33,794 bases of DNA from Candolleomyces eurysporus (lineage: Eukaryota > Basidiomycota > Agaricomycetes > Agaricales > Psathyrellaceae): NCBI GenBank assembly GCA_027579435.1, contig JANBPK010001552.1:1-33794 (forward strand). Direction: 5' to 3'. A program made the translations under genes and the position numbers. This document shows positions 19,123 through 29,529 of this stretch, in pieces. The notes beneath the pieces are model-generated. The model was not told the DNA's origin and made no database searches. It saw only the letters and a program-made list of their open reading frames with translations. Each line of letters opens with the position of its first letter. Position 1 is the first letter of the stretch.

Positions 19123-21534
19123 ATGCCCCCAAAGTCNNAGAAGNAANACTTCTGGTCCCGCTTCNTTTCTNTTTTCGGCNNTCGCNGTGNCNGATCTACT
19201 GNTNATCGTCATCGAGACTCACGTAGGATTGCAAGTACGGCTTCAACACACTCAGTCCCCGATTTANCGCTTCCCGNACACGACNCAACTCGTCAAAGCC
19301 ATGGATCTCAGTNCCCGATCCGTCAATCTAGGAGCGAAAACAATGTAGTCGAGTCNNCTCANTGTGCTGTGCTCTCGATGCCCGGCAATCGAGACCTTCT
19401 TCCACAANCCCNACATCAGCTACACTCAATGCCGCCACCAGACGACAATCCCGCAGTACCGAGAGTTCACGGCAGCCCAACAGCATTCTTTGCCGGCGCT
19501 AGNGGCTTTCGAATGGGAGATATACACTACTACGAAGGTAACCATTTGCCTGTGAGCACAGGTGGTGGTGTGGGTGATAGGTCGATAGACGGTATGTCAG
19601 TTCCACCAAGAAGATATATACCACTAAACTACGCTTCAATGCCACGCTCTCGATCTCCCAGGCTGGGAGCTGCTGTTGAAGAATATCGCGCCTAATGCTC
19701 TTCACAACTCAAGGGCCCGATATGACGCTCCGAAATGCGATGAAGACACTCGCGTCGAGGTCATCGACGAGATCATGGAACGGATCCGAGATCCCGACGC
19801 TCCCCAGCGCTTACTGTGCATGACGGGGGCCGCCGGTTCGGGGAAATCTGCACTGCAGCAAACTATAGCCGAACGTTGTGCCGAGTCAGATATCCTTTCC
19901 GCAGCGTTCTTCCTCTCTTCAACCGACCCCACTCGAAACAACATTTCNTTCATNGTCCCTACCGTTGCNTACCAGATAGGATTAAANCACCACNTCTTCC
20001 GAAGCTCNGTCGCTGCNGCTGNGAAGCACGATCCCTACATCTTCTCCCAGTCNNTACNATCCCAGATGGATNNACTCATNGTTNGCCCCTTCGANAGTGT
20101 CCGAAGGAGTCAGCNAATTNCCACCAACNCCTTTCCGTACGTCATTCTCATCGACGGCCTCGACGAGTGCNNNGGGCNACCNANNACCACCTCAGACATT
20201 NCNCCTNGTCAACGNTGANGATCGANGNNGTGCTGAAGATCAACAAGNAGAGTTATTGGCNGCTATCAAACACTGNATCCTNGACAANGACCTCCCGTTC
20301 CGCGTCTTCATCGCCAGNAGGCCAGAATTGGCTATCTACACCGCGCTNGANCCTGGTGGGCTTCTACGCGAGGCAGCGTACCACATNCAGCTCAGTGACA
20401 AGTACGACGCCTCTAGAGATATGCGTCGATACNTGCNGAGGAGATTCGAAGNNATCGGCCTACGCATCNGCAATGCCCNNTGGTTCAGCGAGGGCGANAT
20501 CGAGACCTTGGTCGGAGCTGCGTCTGGGCAGTTCATCTACGTCGCGACGGCCTACAAGTACATATCGAAGCGTCGAGCTTCCCCTGCGGAGAGGCTGAAG
20601 ATCGTCCTTACCTGGACGCCACACGAAGGACAAGCTACACGACCATTCGAGGCACTTGACAGGCTTTACACCAACATTTTGTTGGCTGCAAAGAACGCGT
20701 ACGAAGCTGTCGATAGCCATCATGGACGCGACTTTCTTCTGCTGTTCAAGGCGCACCACATGGGTGTTACTGGATTTGGTTCTTTTACTGGTACTATTGT
20801 GCGAAACCCTACACCAAATCTTGTTTCCGCGATGCTATGCCTGGAAGCCAGGGCTGAAGAAACTCTAATCTCTGACCTCCGTTCCCTTGTGGCTCTCGAA
20901 ACGGATGGTACTGGTGATATGCGTCTACATCTATACCATAAATCCTTCTCCGACTTCTTGCATGAACAAAGTCGTGCAAAAGACTTGTTTGTACCGGAAG
21001 ATCGGGTTTACACGCACCTCGCAAGCTGCTTTATGCAACACATCATCAAATGTCCATTGGACTTTAACTCCTGTGCGTGATTCCTGGTTGGTTTATTTGG
21101 TTTATGGATGGATTTATAACCCCTGGTTTAGTGCCAGCTAAGTGGGCAGAGATCCCTCTCACGGAGCGTTGTAAGCTTTCTCTGCAAGAAGCCATCGAGG
21201 ACCTGCCGAGTTTCTTGAGGATCATCCCTGGTATTGATGAAGAAGTCGTTGGTTTCACCCAGAACGGTGGATGGCAGAAAGTTGACAGCTTGTTGCCTCT
21301 GCTGCGTCGTAAGAGCGAATGGTTTCATACGAGTGCTCACAGTTGGATAGGGGCTCTGCAGGATTTTGCTGACCGCCTGAAAGTGAGTCATTCTTGCTTG
21401 CGTCGAAGCAGCCTCTGACATGAGTTTTGTTGTATCTTTAGGCCCAAAAGCCTGAGGCTGCTGCGGTGATAATCGTGTTTATCGAAAGGTGGGACAATGA
21501 CTTCAAGGTGAATGCAAAACAAAAATACAATTAG
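19123..21534 (+). CDS. NACHT-type NLR protein (NLR5), ambiguous consensus
   Basis: Exons 19123-19591, 19662-21072, 21132-21382 and 21442-21534; introns of 70, 59 and 59 bp, phases 1, 1 and 0. Exon 2 is 1411 bp against 1410 bp in NLR3 and NLR4. The extra base is one of the Ns at about 20200-20207, so the apparent frameshift after Walker B is probably an assembly artefact. Walker A GAAGSGKS and Walker B LIDGLDEC are legible. Dozens of N bases affect exon 1 and the first half of exon 2, while 20500-21534 is clean. The C-terminal tail is short (ends KQKYN). The sequence from about 20565 to the end resembles NLR2 and NLR6 in places (SKRRASPAERLKIVLTW), hinting at a mosaic. No protease follows; an ABC transporter fragment does. 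Confidence 0.75.
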
Positions 21535-21607
21535 GTTTGGATTCTGGTAAATAGCTCTAGTTTGTCATGTTGTTTATGGTAGAGAACACTGTAAATGATG
21601 TGTCCCA

Positions 21608-23363
21608 ATCTTCACGCTGCCTGGTCTAGTCATCACTGGGCTTGGTATTTTCATTGGTAATCGGTATTTGAAGGTGCAGCTTTCGGTGAAACGAGAACTC
21701 AAGTAAATTGTCTAGTTCCTTCAGAAGCGTGCTTTTGTTGAATTTCGTTGTGTTGATAGCAATGCCAAGTCACCTATGATTTCGCACTTCAGCGCAGCCA
21801 TGGCAGGTTTAGGTAATTTCTCTTTTCTTATATGCGCTATCCCCTTAACTTACATCGCACTTACAGTCTCGATCCGAGCGTACGGAGCACAAGACGTTTT
21901 CGAGTCCAGACGTAGAATTGACCATTACATCAGGATGTTACGATTGAATTACGATCTCAACAGGTGGATTGGGATCCGTATAGACTCTCCCGGGGCCATT
22001 TTCACAGCATCTTTGGCTGTGTACTTGACCTATACGAGCACGACCAGCGCTGCGAACATCGGTTTCTCCTTGAACCGTGCAGCTGAGTTTACTTCCGCTA
22101 TCCTCTATATGGCTCAAAGTTTCTATGTGTTCCAAATGGAGGCCAATAGGTACGTTCTTTTCTGCCGCTTTCGAAGGGTTGACTCGAATAATTGATCTGT
22201 GACTGTCTAATCGGTACAGCATGGAGAGGGCTGCTGCTTACTTCGAGATCGGGCAAGAGCCGAAGCCGACAGAGCGGGAAACCTCCAGCTTCTTGGCCTA
22301 CCAGTGGTGGCATCCAAGTTAAGAATCTCACTGCACGGTACTCAAAGGTTCGTTATTCATCTATTTTCTATGTTGGACGATCCCTATAATCGATTCATAG
22401 GCTGGACCTGCTGTGCTACACGACATGACCTTCAATATCCGTGCAGGCGAGCGAATCGGTGTTGTTGGACGCACGGGCAGCGGAAAGGTATGTGGTTTGA
22501 GTAGCTTGCAGGCTTGATTGTGATTTCACGAGAACAGAGCACCCTCACGCTGGCTTTGCTGCGTGGTATCATTACTGAGGGTACAGTCTACTTCGATGGA
22601 TTAGCAACGGATAAGATCAATCTCGACGCCCTTCGTTCGCATGTCACTAATATTCCTCAGTCGGTATGTGAACCTCACTCTGTTCATGTACTTATTGCTG
22701 ACCGCTTCTCCAGCCTGAACTTTTGAGCGGGCAGTGATACATATCTGGCAAGAAAGCAGCTGCTGAACCAATCTTATAGGCTCTCTGCGGTACAACTTGG
22801 ATCCTTTCGACGAGTACGACGTCGCTATCCTCAATGCCGCACAGAAGTCGTCAGGTCTATATGCTTCCCAAGGCGACTCAGATGAGGGCCGTCTCAGCCT
22901 TGACACCACAATCACCACAATCGCAAGCGGTGGGACTAATGTTTCGGCTGGACAACGCCAGATCATCGCCCTTGCGCGAGCCATTGTTCGGTCTACCAAG
23001 TTGTTAATTCTTGATGAAGGTTCGTATCCATTTGAGGCTTGGGTATTTCATGCACTGCTCGGCCTTCCCTCCTCGTTCAGCTACCTCTGCGATAGGTCGG
23101 CGTTGAGTTTATCACTGGATTGCAGGCACNTTTTTGACGGTGTACGTCTCTAGATCACGAAGCGGACGCAGTCATCCAGGATACCCTTCGACGAGAGCTT
23201 AGATCCGATGTGACCGTATTGACCATCGCTCATGGTTTGCAAACCACCATGGACGCTGACAGAATCGTGAGTCTCCGAAGTAATCTCATCTTGTTCCAGT
23301 GTAAACTGATGAAAACTCGTATTGTAGATGGTATTGGATGCTGGTTATATTGTAAGCGAATGA
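21608..23363 (+). pseudogene. ABCC-type ABC transporter, C-terminal fragment
   Basis: This is the 3' part of a multi-exon full-size ABC transporter of the ABCC (MRP/Yor1-like) type. Clear exon pieces give the last part of the second membrane domain (PMISHFSAAMAGL, SIRAYGAQDVFE, then LTYTSTTSAANIGFSLN), a linker (AAAYFEIGQEPKP) and the second nucleotide-binding domain. Walker A GRTGSGKST is split by the intron 22488-22537. Signature NVSAGQRQIIALARAI and Walker B KLLILDE are present. Introns include 21703-21759, 21813-21866, 22150-22219, 22348-22400 and 22664-22713. Damage: the 5' two-thirds is absent, there is a stop or frame slip after PELLSG at about 22735, an N lies at about 23130, the H-loop reads AHGLQ instead of AHRLQ, and the frame ends early after VLDAGYIVSE. 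It is probably inert. It interrupts the NLR-protease pattern, so it was probably captured by rearrangement. Confidence 0.82.
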
Positions 23364-24094
23364 ACGATCGCGTTGGTTGATGAGAGTGGAGATAAAGATC
23401 ATTTGTATGAAGTCGCGTCGACTACCTGATTTCTGAACTGTCTGTTTCTGATACCCTACTGACCGACTCGGATAATTTATGTGCTTGTTTACCGCGCTCA
23501 TTGTGTCCATAGTCGATAGAGTCGGTGTTCGATGGGCCCGTGTGAACTGCGTTCAGGCAGTGGCCGGGAGACTCCAGATAATTTCATTCTTACTTACGGT
23601 AGGTTGACTCGGGTTTCTTGCTTCGTTCAAGTGGGGTACCTCTGTTGACAAAAGTTAGGCGGGTTCGAAAGGGTTGCCCCCTACTGATTCTTGGCAGATT
23701 ACCAACATTGCAAGGCTCCACAACTTTGCTATCACATTCAAGATCCTGAAGAGTGCACGGGCGCGTTGCTATTACTGCACTGTCGCCAGCACCAACAAAA
23801 GCAAGGGATAGAAGGGCGCTCTCAAGGCGCTCCCCCAAGAATGAGACGGTTCCGAGATAACTCTCGAATCGCATGCCGCTCAATGACAATGACTACCACA
23901 CAAATCTCGTCAGTAAGGTTTCTCCGTAAGCATTCGGAAAAGCGAGTATGGTCACGTATTCTTCAGGGTTCCCCAACTCTATTCAATACATCCGCGATTC
24001 TCGTCTCTTTCAACAAGACTTCGGTAAGTACCCGAAGGGAATGACGCGCTATAATGGCTTTGACGGCTGCCTCAAGTCCAGTCATGCGGCCCTT
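23364..24094. other. Unrecognised DNA after the ABC transporter fragment
   Basis: The start is probably the transporter's own 3' flank. Only short open frames occur (up to about 117 codons), on both strands and overlapping, and I recognise no domain. A T-loop-like GGTTCGAAAGG at about 23661 lacks a folding tRNA body. This DNA is not found in the other NLR units, so it belongs to the same foreign block as the transporter fragment. Confidence 0.4.
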
Positions 24095-24662
24095 TGTCAC
24101 AACGGCGACTCAAGCAACGGTCACTCAGTACTCAGCTACCACGACGAATGCCTGTATGCCTGTCCATTGACCGGTCGAAGATCACTCAAAATAACGTAAC
24201 GGTGCCAACGGGTGATGGGGCCTGCCAGGCAATCTAGAGGTGAGGCAGGGGAAATAGCTAGACCAGGAGGAAATGACTGGGTTCCGCTGATGGGCCCGGA
24301 AGCAAGATGGCGAGGAGAAGGGACCTAAGTACAGACTTATTTTTAAGGGTAGACTCGAGTCATAAACTCGGAGAATTTGGTGGTCGCTGGCAGGGACCGC
24401 TTCGGTTGTGGCCTCAGACGTTCTACCGAGAACGAGTGATGGTCGTCTCTCTCAAAGCCCCGTCATCCTGCTAAACTTTCACCCTCAACTTCAATATAGC
24501 TTGTTTAGCAACCTCACCTTTTCCTAGACGCCAGTGAGTTTGGGCGTCTACCAGATTTGGGCTCCGCATGATGCATGAACGCCTCGTGCCTGCAACCATC
24601 ACACGGTAAAACAGCATTCCCTTCTTACATCCTACCTCCATCACCACTCCTTCCCCCTCACT
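24095..24662 (+). promoter_or_regulatory. Leader and promoter region of NLR6
   Basis: Homology to the other NLR leaders resumes at about 24095-24110 (GTCACAACGGCGACTCAA, then ACGAATGCCTGTATGCC) and runs to the ATG, with small deletions relative to NLR3. The TATA-like CAATATAGCTTG is at about 24492-24503, about 165 bp before the ATG. Confidence 0.45.
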
Positions 24663-27004
24663 ATGCCCCCAAAGTCCAAGAAGAAACACTTCGGGTCCCG
24701 CTTCCTTTCTCTTTTCGGCGCAAGTGCAGCTTCAACACGCTCAGTTCCCGATTTATCGCTTCCCGAGCACGACTTGGCTTCTCAAAGCCATGGATCTCAA
24801 CCCCCGATCTGTCAATCCAGGAGCGAGAAAAACGTAGTCGGCTCGTCACAATGTGCTGCGTTCTCGATGTCCAGCGATCGAGACCTTCTTCCACAACCCC
24901 CACACCAGCTACACCCAACGTTGCCCCCAGAAGACAATCCCGCAGTACCGAGAGCTCACGGTGGCACAACGACATTCTTTGCCGGCGCCAGTGGCTTTCG
25001 AATGGGAGATATGCACTACTACGAAGGTTGCCATTTGTCTGTGAATACAGAAGGTGGTCCGGGTGATAGGTCGATAGATGGTATGTCAGTTCCACCAAGA
25101 AGATGGGACATCACTAAACAATTGGATCGATGTCACCTTCCCGACCTTCCAGGGTGGGAGCTGCTGTCGAAGAACGTCGCGCCGAATGCTCTTTATGACT
25201 CAAAGGCCCGATATGACGCTCCGAAATGCGATGAAGACACTCGCGTCGAAGTCATTGGCGAAATCATGGAATGGATTCAAGATTCCAACGCTCCTCAGCG
25301 CTTACTGTGCATGACGGGGGCAGCCGGTTCGGGGAAATCTGCGTTGCAGCAAACTATAGCCACACGTTGCGCCAAGTCAGATATCCTTTCCGCAGCGTTC
25401 TTCCTCTCTTCGGCAGATCCCACTCGAAACAACATTTCTTTTATTGTCCCCACCATCGCCTACCAGATAGGATTAAAACACGACCTCTTCCGAACCTCCG
25501 TCGCCGCTGTTGTGAAGCACGATCCCCACATTTTCTCCCGATCATTACAATCTCAGATGGATTTACTCATCGTTCGCCCCTTCGAGAGTGTACGAAGGAG
25601 TGAGCAAATCGGCAGCAAGACCTTTCCGTACGCCATTCTCATTGATGGCCTCGACGAGTGCACTGGGGAACCAAACACCACTTTAGGCATTACCCCGGTC
25701 AACGTTGATGATCGACGGCGTGCTGAAGATCAACAAGAAGAGTTATTAGCGGCCATGAAACACTTCATCCTGGACAACGACCTCCCATTCCGTGTTTTCA
25801 TCGCCAGCAGGCCAGAATGGGCTATCCACACCGCGCTCGAACCTGGTGGGATTCTACGCGAGGCAGCGTATCACATACAGCTCAGTTACAAGTACGATGC
25901 TTCTGGAGATATGCGTCGGTACCTGGTAAGGAGATTCGAGGACATTGGCCTACGCATCGGCAATTCCAAATGGTTCAGCGAGGGTGACATCGAAACCTTG
26001 GTTCGAGCAGCGTCTGGGCAGTTCATCTACGTCGCGACGGCCTACAAGTACATATCGGAGCGTCGAGCTTCACCCAAGGAGCAGCTGAAGATTCTCCTCA
26101 CCTGGACGCCACACGAAGGACAAGTGACACGACCATTCGAGGCACTTGACAGGCTTTATACCAATATTTTGCTGGCTGCAAAGAACGCGTATGAAACTGT
26201 TGATAGCCATCATGGACGCGACNTTTCTTTTGCTATTCAAGGCGCACCACATGGGTACTATTGGGTTTGATTATTATGCCATCCAGGCATACCCCGCAGC
26301 AGATCTTCTCTCTTCGATGCTTTGCCTGGAAGCTGGGGCCGAAGAGACTCTAATCTCGGACCTCCGTGCCCTTGTTGCTCTCGAAATGGGTCGTGGTGGT
26401 GATTTATCCCTACGCCTGTACCATAAATCCTTCTCCGACTTCTTGGAAGCTCCAAGTCGTGCAAAAGACTTGTTTGTACCAGAAGATCGGGTTTACACGC
26501 ACCTCGCAAAGTGCTGTATGCAACACATCATCGAATGTCCGTTAGACCTTGACTCCCGTGGGTGATTCTTCTGGTTCGTTACTCGCTGGATTCATAACTC
26601 TCTGTTCTAGTACCGGCCGAGTGGGAGGAGCTCCCTCTCCCAGAGCTTTATAGGCGTTCTTTGATGGAAACCGTCGAGGACCTGCCGAGTTTCTTGCGCG
26701 GTATCCATGCTATCGATGATGAAGTCGTTCGCTTCACCGAGAACGGTGGATGGCACAAAATCAACAACTTGTTGCCTCTGCTCCGTTTTACGGGATACCT
26801 TTCTTACTCTTTCGACGATTGGATTGGGGCTCTGCATCATTTCACTGATCGCCTGAAAGTGAGTCATTCTTCCTTGCGCTGAGGCAGCCTCTGACATCGG
26901 TTTTGTCATACTTTTAGGCCCGAAAGCCTGAGGCTGCTACAGTAATAAGTGTCTTTGCAGAACAGTGGGAGAATGATTACAAGCAGTCAGCAGTACAGAG
27001 ATGA
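24663..27004 (+). CDS. NACHT-type NLR protein (NLR6)
   Basis: Exons 24663-25080, 25153-26557, 26611-26858 and 26918-27004; introns of 72, 53 and 59 bp, phases 1, 1 and 0. Intron 1 is a multiple of three and open, so it reads through in frame, but its GTATGT donor and CCAG acceptor match the family and it should be spliced. Exon 1 is about 17 codons shorter than in NLR4, lacking the basic stretch after SLFG. It ends with FFAGASGFRMGDMHYYEG. Walker A, Walker B and ASRPEWAI are intact. An N at 26223 shifts the frame inside DFLLLF; without it the frame continues, so it is probably an artefact (same place as the N in NLR1). After splicing and discounting the N the product is about 718 aa. The exon 4 tail is short (ends SAVQR). 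It is convergent with the 27411-29067 protease. Confidence 0.85.
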
Positions 27005-27410
27005 ATACCTCTAGTTTGTCATGTTTTTTCTATCGTACAGAACACTGTAGATTTTGTAGGCATACCATTCTTCGACAACGTCTACCCGTATGACTACGAA
27101 GCTTGAACATGTCAGTATACCTGCAAACTCAACGGAGCAAAATAGCACAATGAAAATATGTTTGGGGCATGCAAAGCTCGAGGGCAGATGCAGTGTGGTG
27201 ACATCGCGTCTTACACATCTCAGCTCGAGGAATAAATTCCTGACTATTGCTCGCCTCCAAGACGCATACGAAATCAACGTAGGTACATTACCAAGCAAAG
27301 AAAGTACTAGTGCTACTAAAGGGTGAAAATATTACAAATATAAGGATGATTCGAGCAGCGGAGGATTGAGCGACTCAAACGAAAGGGTGAGATAGTAGAC
27401 TCGGATCCTC
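27005..27410. other. Convergent intergenic region, NLR6 to protease
   Basis: 27005-27260 is the conserved NLR 3' flank. 27270-27410 is the protease 3' flank (GTAGGTACATTACCAA, AAGTACTAGTGCTACTAAA and GGAGGATTGAG blocks). The same junction in reverse order is seen at the right window edge. No gene is visible. Confidence 0.55.
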
Positions 27411-29067
27411 TCAGCCACGTAGAACATTGATGTTCACCTTCTTCCACCTCTTGCTGATCTCTTCAACAATAGACTCTCCCGGCATCACATATGCGATATC
27501 AACATAATCCCTCGTCCCAGAGCCACCCGTCAACATACCAACAATCCTATTCTTGACGTCAAACACAGTAGCGCCCGAATCGCCTCCAGCGGAGAAATCT
27601 TCCCGATACTGTGGGCCCCAAGGCTCAGGCTCAGGCGGGAAAACACCTCACTCCAATGCCCTGAACTTCATCGTAGAAGCAGTCATCATAGAAGCAGTGC
27701 CATTTGACGAAGACAAGTCGTAGATTCGGAGCGAAGGTAGATTATTGGCCTTGCCGAACGTGAGTCCGGTCGCCCCTCCCCTCTTGCCCACTCGAAGATA
27801 GTCGTTGCCATCTGCCAGATCTGTCGTCGTGGGATTGACCATCTCGTCAATGGGAGTGAACCCCTCCAGCTTTAGGAGTCGCATGTCGTCGTAGTTTATG
27901 TCGCGCTTGAGCTTATGGCGACCGATCAACTTGACCAATGTGTATTCGCGACTATCCCCTCCAAGGTCGACCACGTTGCCCAAAAAGTTTCCAGCACCGA
28001 GTTTCGACGGGTCCAGTTCGCAGACGCACACATCGAGGATGAACTCGTTGCCGTTGGAGTCGTGGTTTGACGGTGCGGAGCCACAGGTGGTGATGGGCGG
28101 GGAATAGACAACATGGCCAATAACCCGGTCGGACTCATCGCTCCAAGCGTCCAGGGCTTCGAGTTCCCATCTGGTCGTCTCCTTTAATTTCTTTTGCTAC
28201 CGCTTTCCTTCCAGCGCCGCAGCTTCTCTCTGATAGGAGGCTACACTGTCCTCCAATTGTTTGATCTTCTTCAAACCGCCTTCTTTGACGCATTGCAAGG
28301 TTGCAGCGGGGGGGCTGGATGACGCCGATGCACGGTTCGAGGCTGCCAGTTTTGCCGGGATATTCGTACTCCACATTCTGCTCCACAGTCGAGCTGGACG
28401 GGAAAACGACGTGGCGGCAAGTGAGGAAGTAAAGCTTCGGAGGGTCGTCTTCGCTAGCAACGTAGAATCCCCGAGTACCAGCAGCATCGGGAGCGCTCGT
28501 CGACGATATCGCAGTCCCAAGTGTAGAAGAGATCGTGATTCGAAGGTCGACGGCTGCGTTCAAAAGTTCTGCTGTTTCCGGTCCCACACCTGAGAAGCAT
28601 TCAGCCTCCCGGATGACGAACTCGACATCGTCAATACCATGCCTCTTCAGCAGAGCCTTGCATTCCAATACAACCTGAACACCGTCTTTGCGAGAGAGGG
28701 TGCCCGGCTTGACAGCGATAGCCATAGCCTGATGAGTAGTGACAGGGTCGCTCCATATATCCCTTCGAGGTTCGATAACCTTGACAGGATCTATGCTCGT
28801 GAATTGTACAGACCTGGAGTCCAGAAGATTGACCAGCTCCTCTCTCTTTGAGGAGTTGAGCCAGAAGGATACAAGGCCTTCATGGCGCCCGATATTGGTG
28901 AATCGATGATATTCTGGCCATGGATCAAGGGGTTGACGCCAGGGGCGAGTGGATGAGTCCGACCTTGCGACGAACTTGGGCGCGGATGGCAGGCGACAAA
29001 AGTAAAAGCCGGTCTCCTGTGCTTGAAGAGCGCTGGGTGGCGTAGTGTATGTGTGTTCCGTGGACAT
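27411..29067 (-). pseudogene. Broken trypsin-like protease after NLR6
   Basis: This is a nearly full-length - strand copy of the intact protease at 31641-33332. It starts at 29067 (MSTEHTYTTPP) and its original stop is at 27411-27413. The His motif LTCRHVVFP and Ser motif GGDSG are both intact as sequence, but the frame is broken three ways. A run of seven C (28308-28314, G on the + strand) replaces six C and shifts the frame. A Trp codon in the coiled coil is now TAG (28197-28199), and another Trp before the serine motif is TGA (27648-27650). There is also an in-frame loss of 14 codons in the coiled coil near 28160. The first frame alone would give about 310 aa with the His but not the Ser. 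The damage is too spread to be sequencing error alone. Confidence 0.85.
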
Positions 29068-29529
29068 GGCAGGCAAATGGGAGAGCGTAGACGTATTTTA
29101 GCTTTCCGATATTCAAATTCTGCTCGAAGCTTAGGTTTTAGGATTCAGATCAGATGAGATTCTGAGTCAAATGAGTCATGGTTTTCTCCGACCCGTTGAG
29201 TGTGTGCAAGAGGGTCTCACTTGCTGCATACCGGCCTTCCGGAAGAGGGCGACACGCGCACCTATCGTCCACAAGCAGGTATGCTGCATGAATAGATTCT
29301 TGACCATTCCTGGCCTCCAGGTACTTTCATGAACAGACAGATTAAATAGAGCCTATCGCGACTGTAAAAAAAAAAGAAAAGACGCGTACTAAGTCAACGT
29401 ATACGTAGGTACTACATTACCAAGCAACTAAAATACTACTAAAGAGTGGCAAAAATTACAGGATAAGTCAAGCAAAGGAGGATGAAGCAATCTGAACGAG
29501 AGTGGGAGAGATAATACACTCGGATCTCC
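29068..29529. other. Region between the two - strand proteases
   Basis: 29068-29225 is the upstream region of the 27411-29067 protease and matches 31490-31640 in reverse. About 29290-29529 is the 3' flank of the next protease and matches 33333-33565 in reverse, including a short NLR-3'-flank piece (ATGAATAGATTCTTGACCATTCC at 29288-29310). A poly-A tract at 29367-29380 is absent from the matching right arm. No gene is visible. Confidence 0.5.
29163..29178. promoter_or_regulatory. Paired TGAGTCA sites upstream of protease
   Basis: Two TGAGTCA heptamers (29163-29169 and 29172-29178) lie two bases apart, about 100 bp upstream of the - strand start at 29067. TGACTCA/TGAGTCA is the known Gcn4/AP-1 bZIP core. 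The same pair in the same spacing precedes the intact + strand protease. Binding is inferred from the motif only. Confidence 0.45.

Larger units (their letters stand above)
3398..27004 (+). repeat. Direct tandem array of NLR-protease units
   Basis: Five units start at the NLR start codons 3398, 9154, 13803, 19123 and 24663, giving spacings of 5756, 4649, 5320 and 5540 bp. Shared order: leader, NLR (+), 3' flank, protease (-), spacer. Length differences are explained by two deletions in the second unit, by the foreign ABC block in the fourth, and by small indels. The fifth unit continues into the protease cluster at 27411-33332. Confidence 0.8.

Noticed and set aside
23650..23690. tRNA-like T-loop GGTTCGAAAGG
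   Set aside because: The flanking bases do not pair into a T-stem, and no acceptor stem or anticodon arm is visible.
24663..26270. One continuous 535-codon open frame in NLR6 as a single-exon gene
   Set aside because: It is open only because intron 1 (25081-25152, 72 bp) is a multiple of three. The donor, acceptor and flanking codons match the spliced paralogues, and the frame ends at the N at 26223.
28261..28851. Open frames antisense to the proteases (also 30393-30806 and 31872-32522)
   Set aside because: They mirror the conserved protease codons on the opposite strand. The protease frame has catalytic motifs and proper ends.
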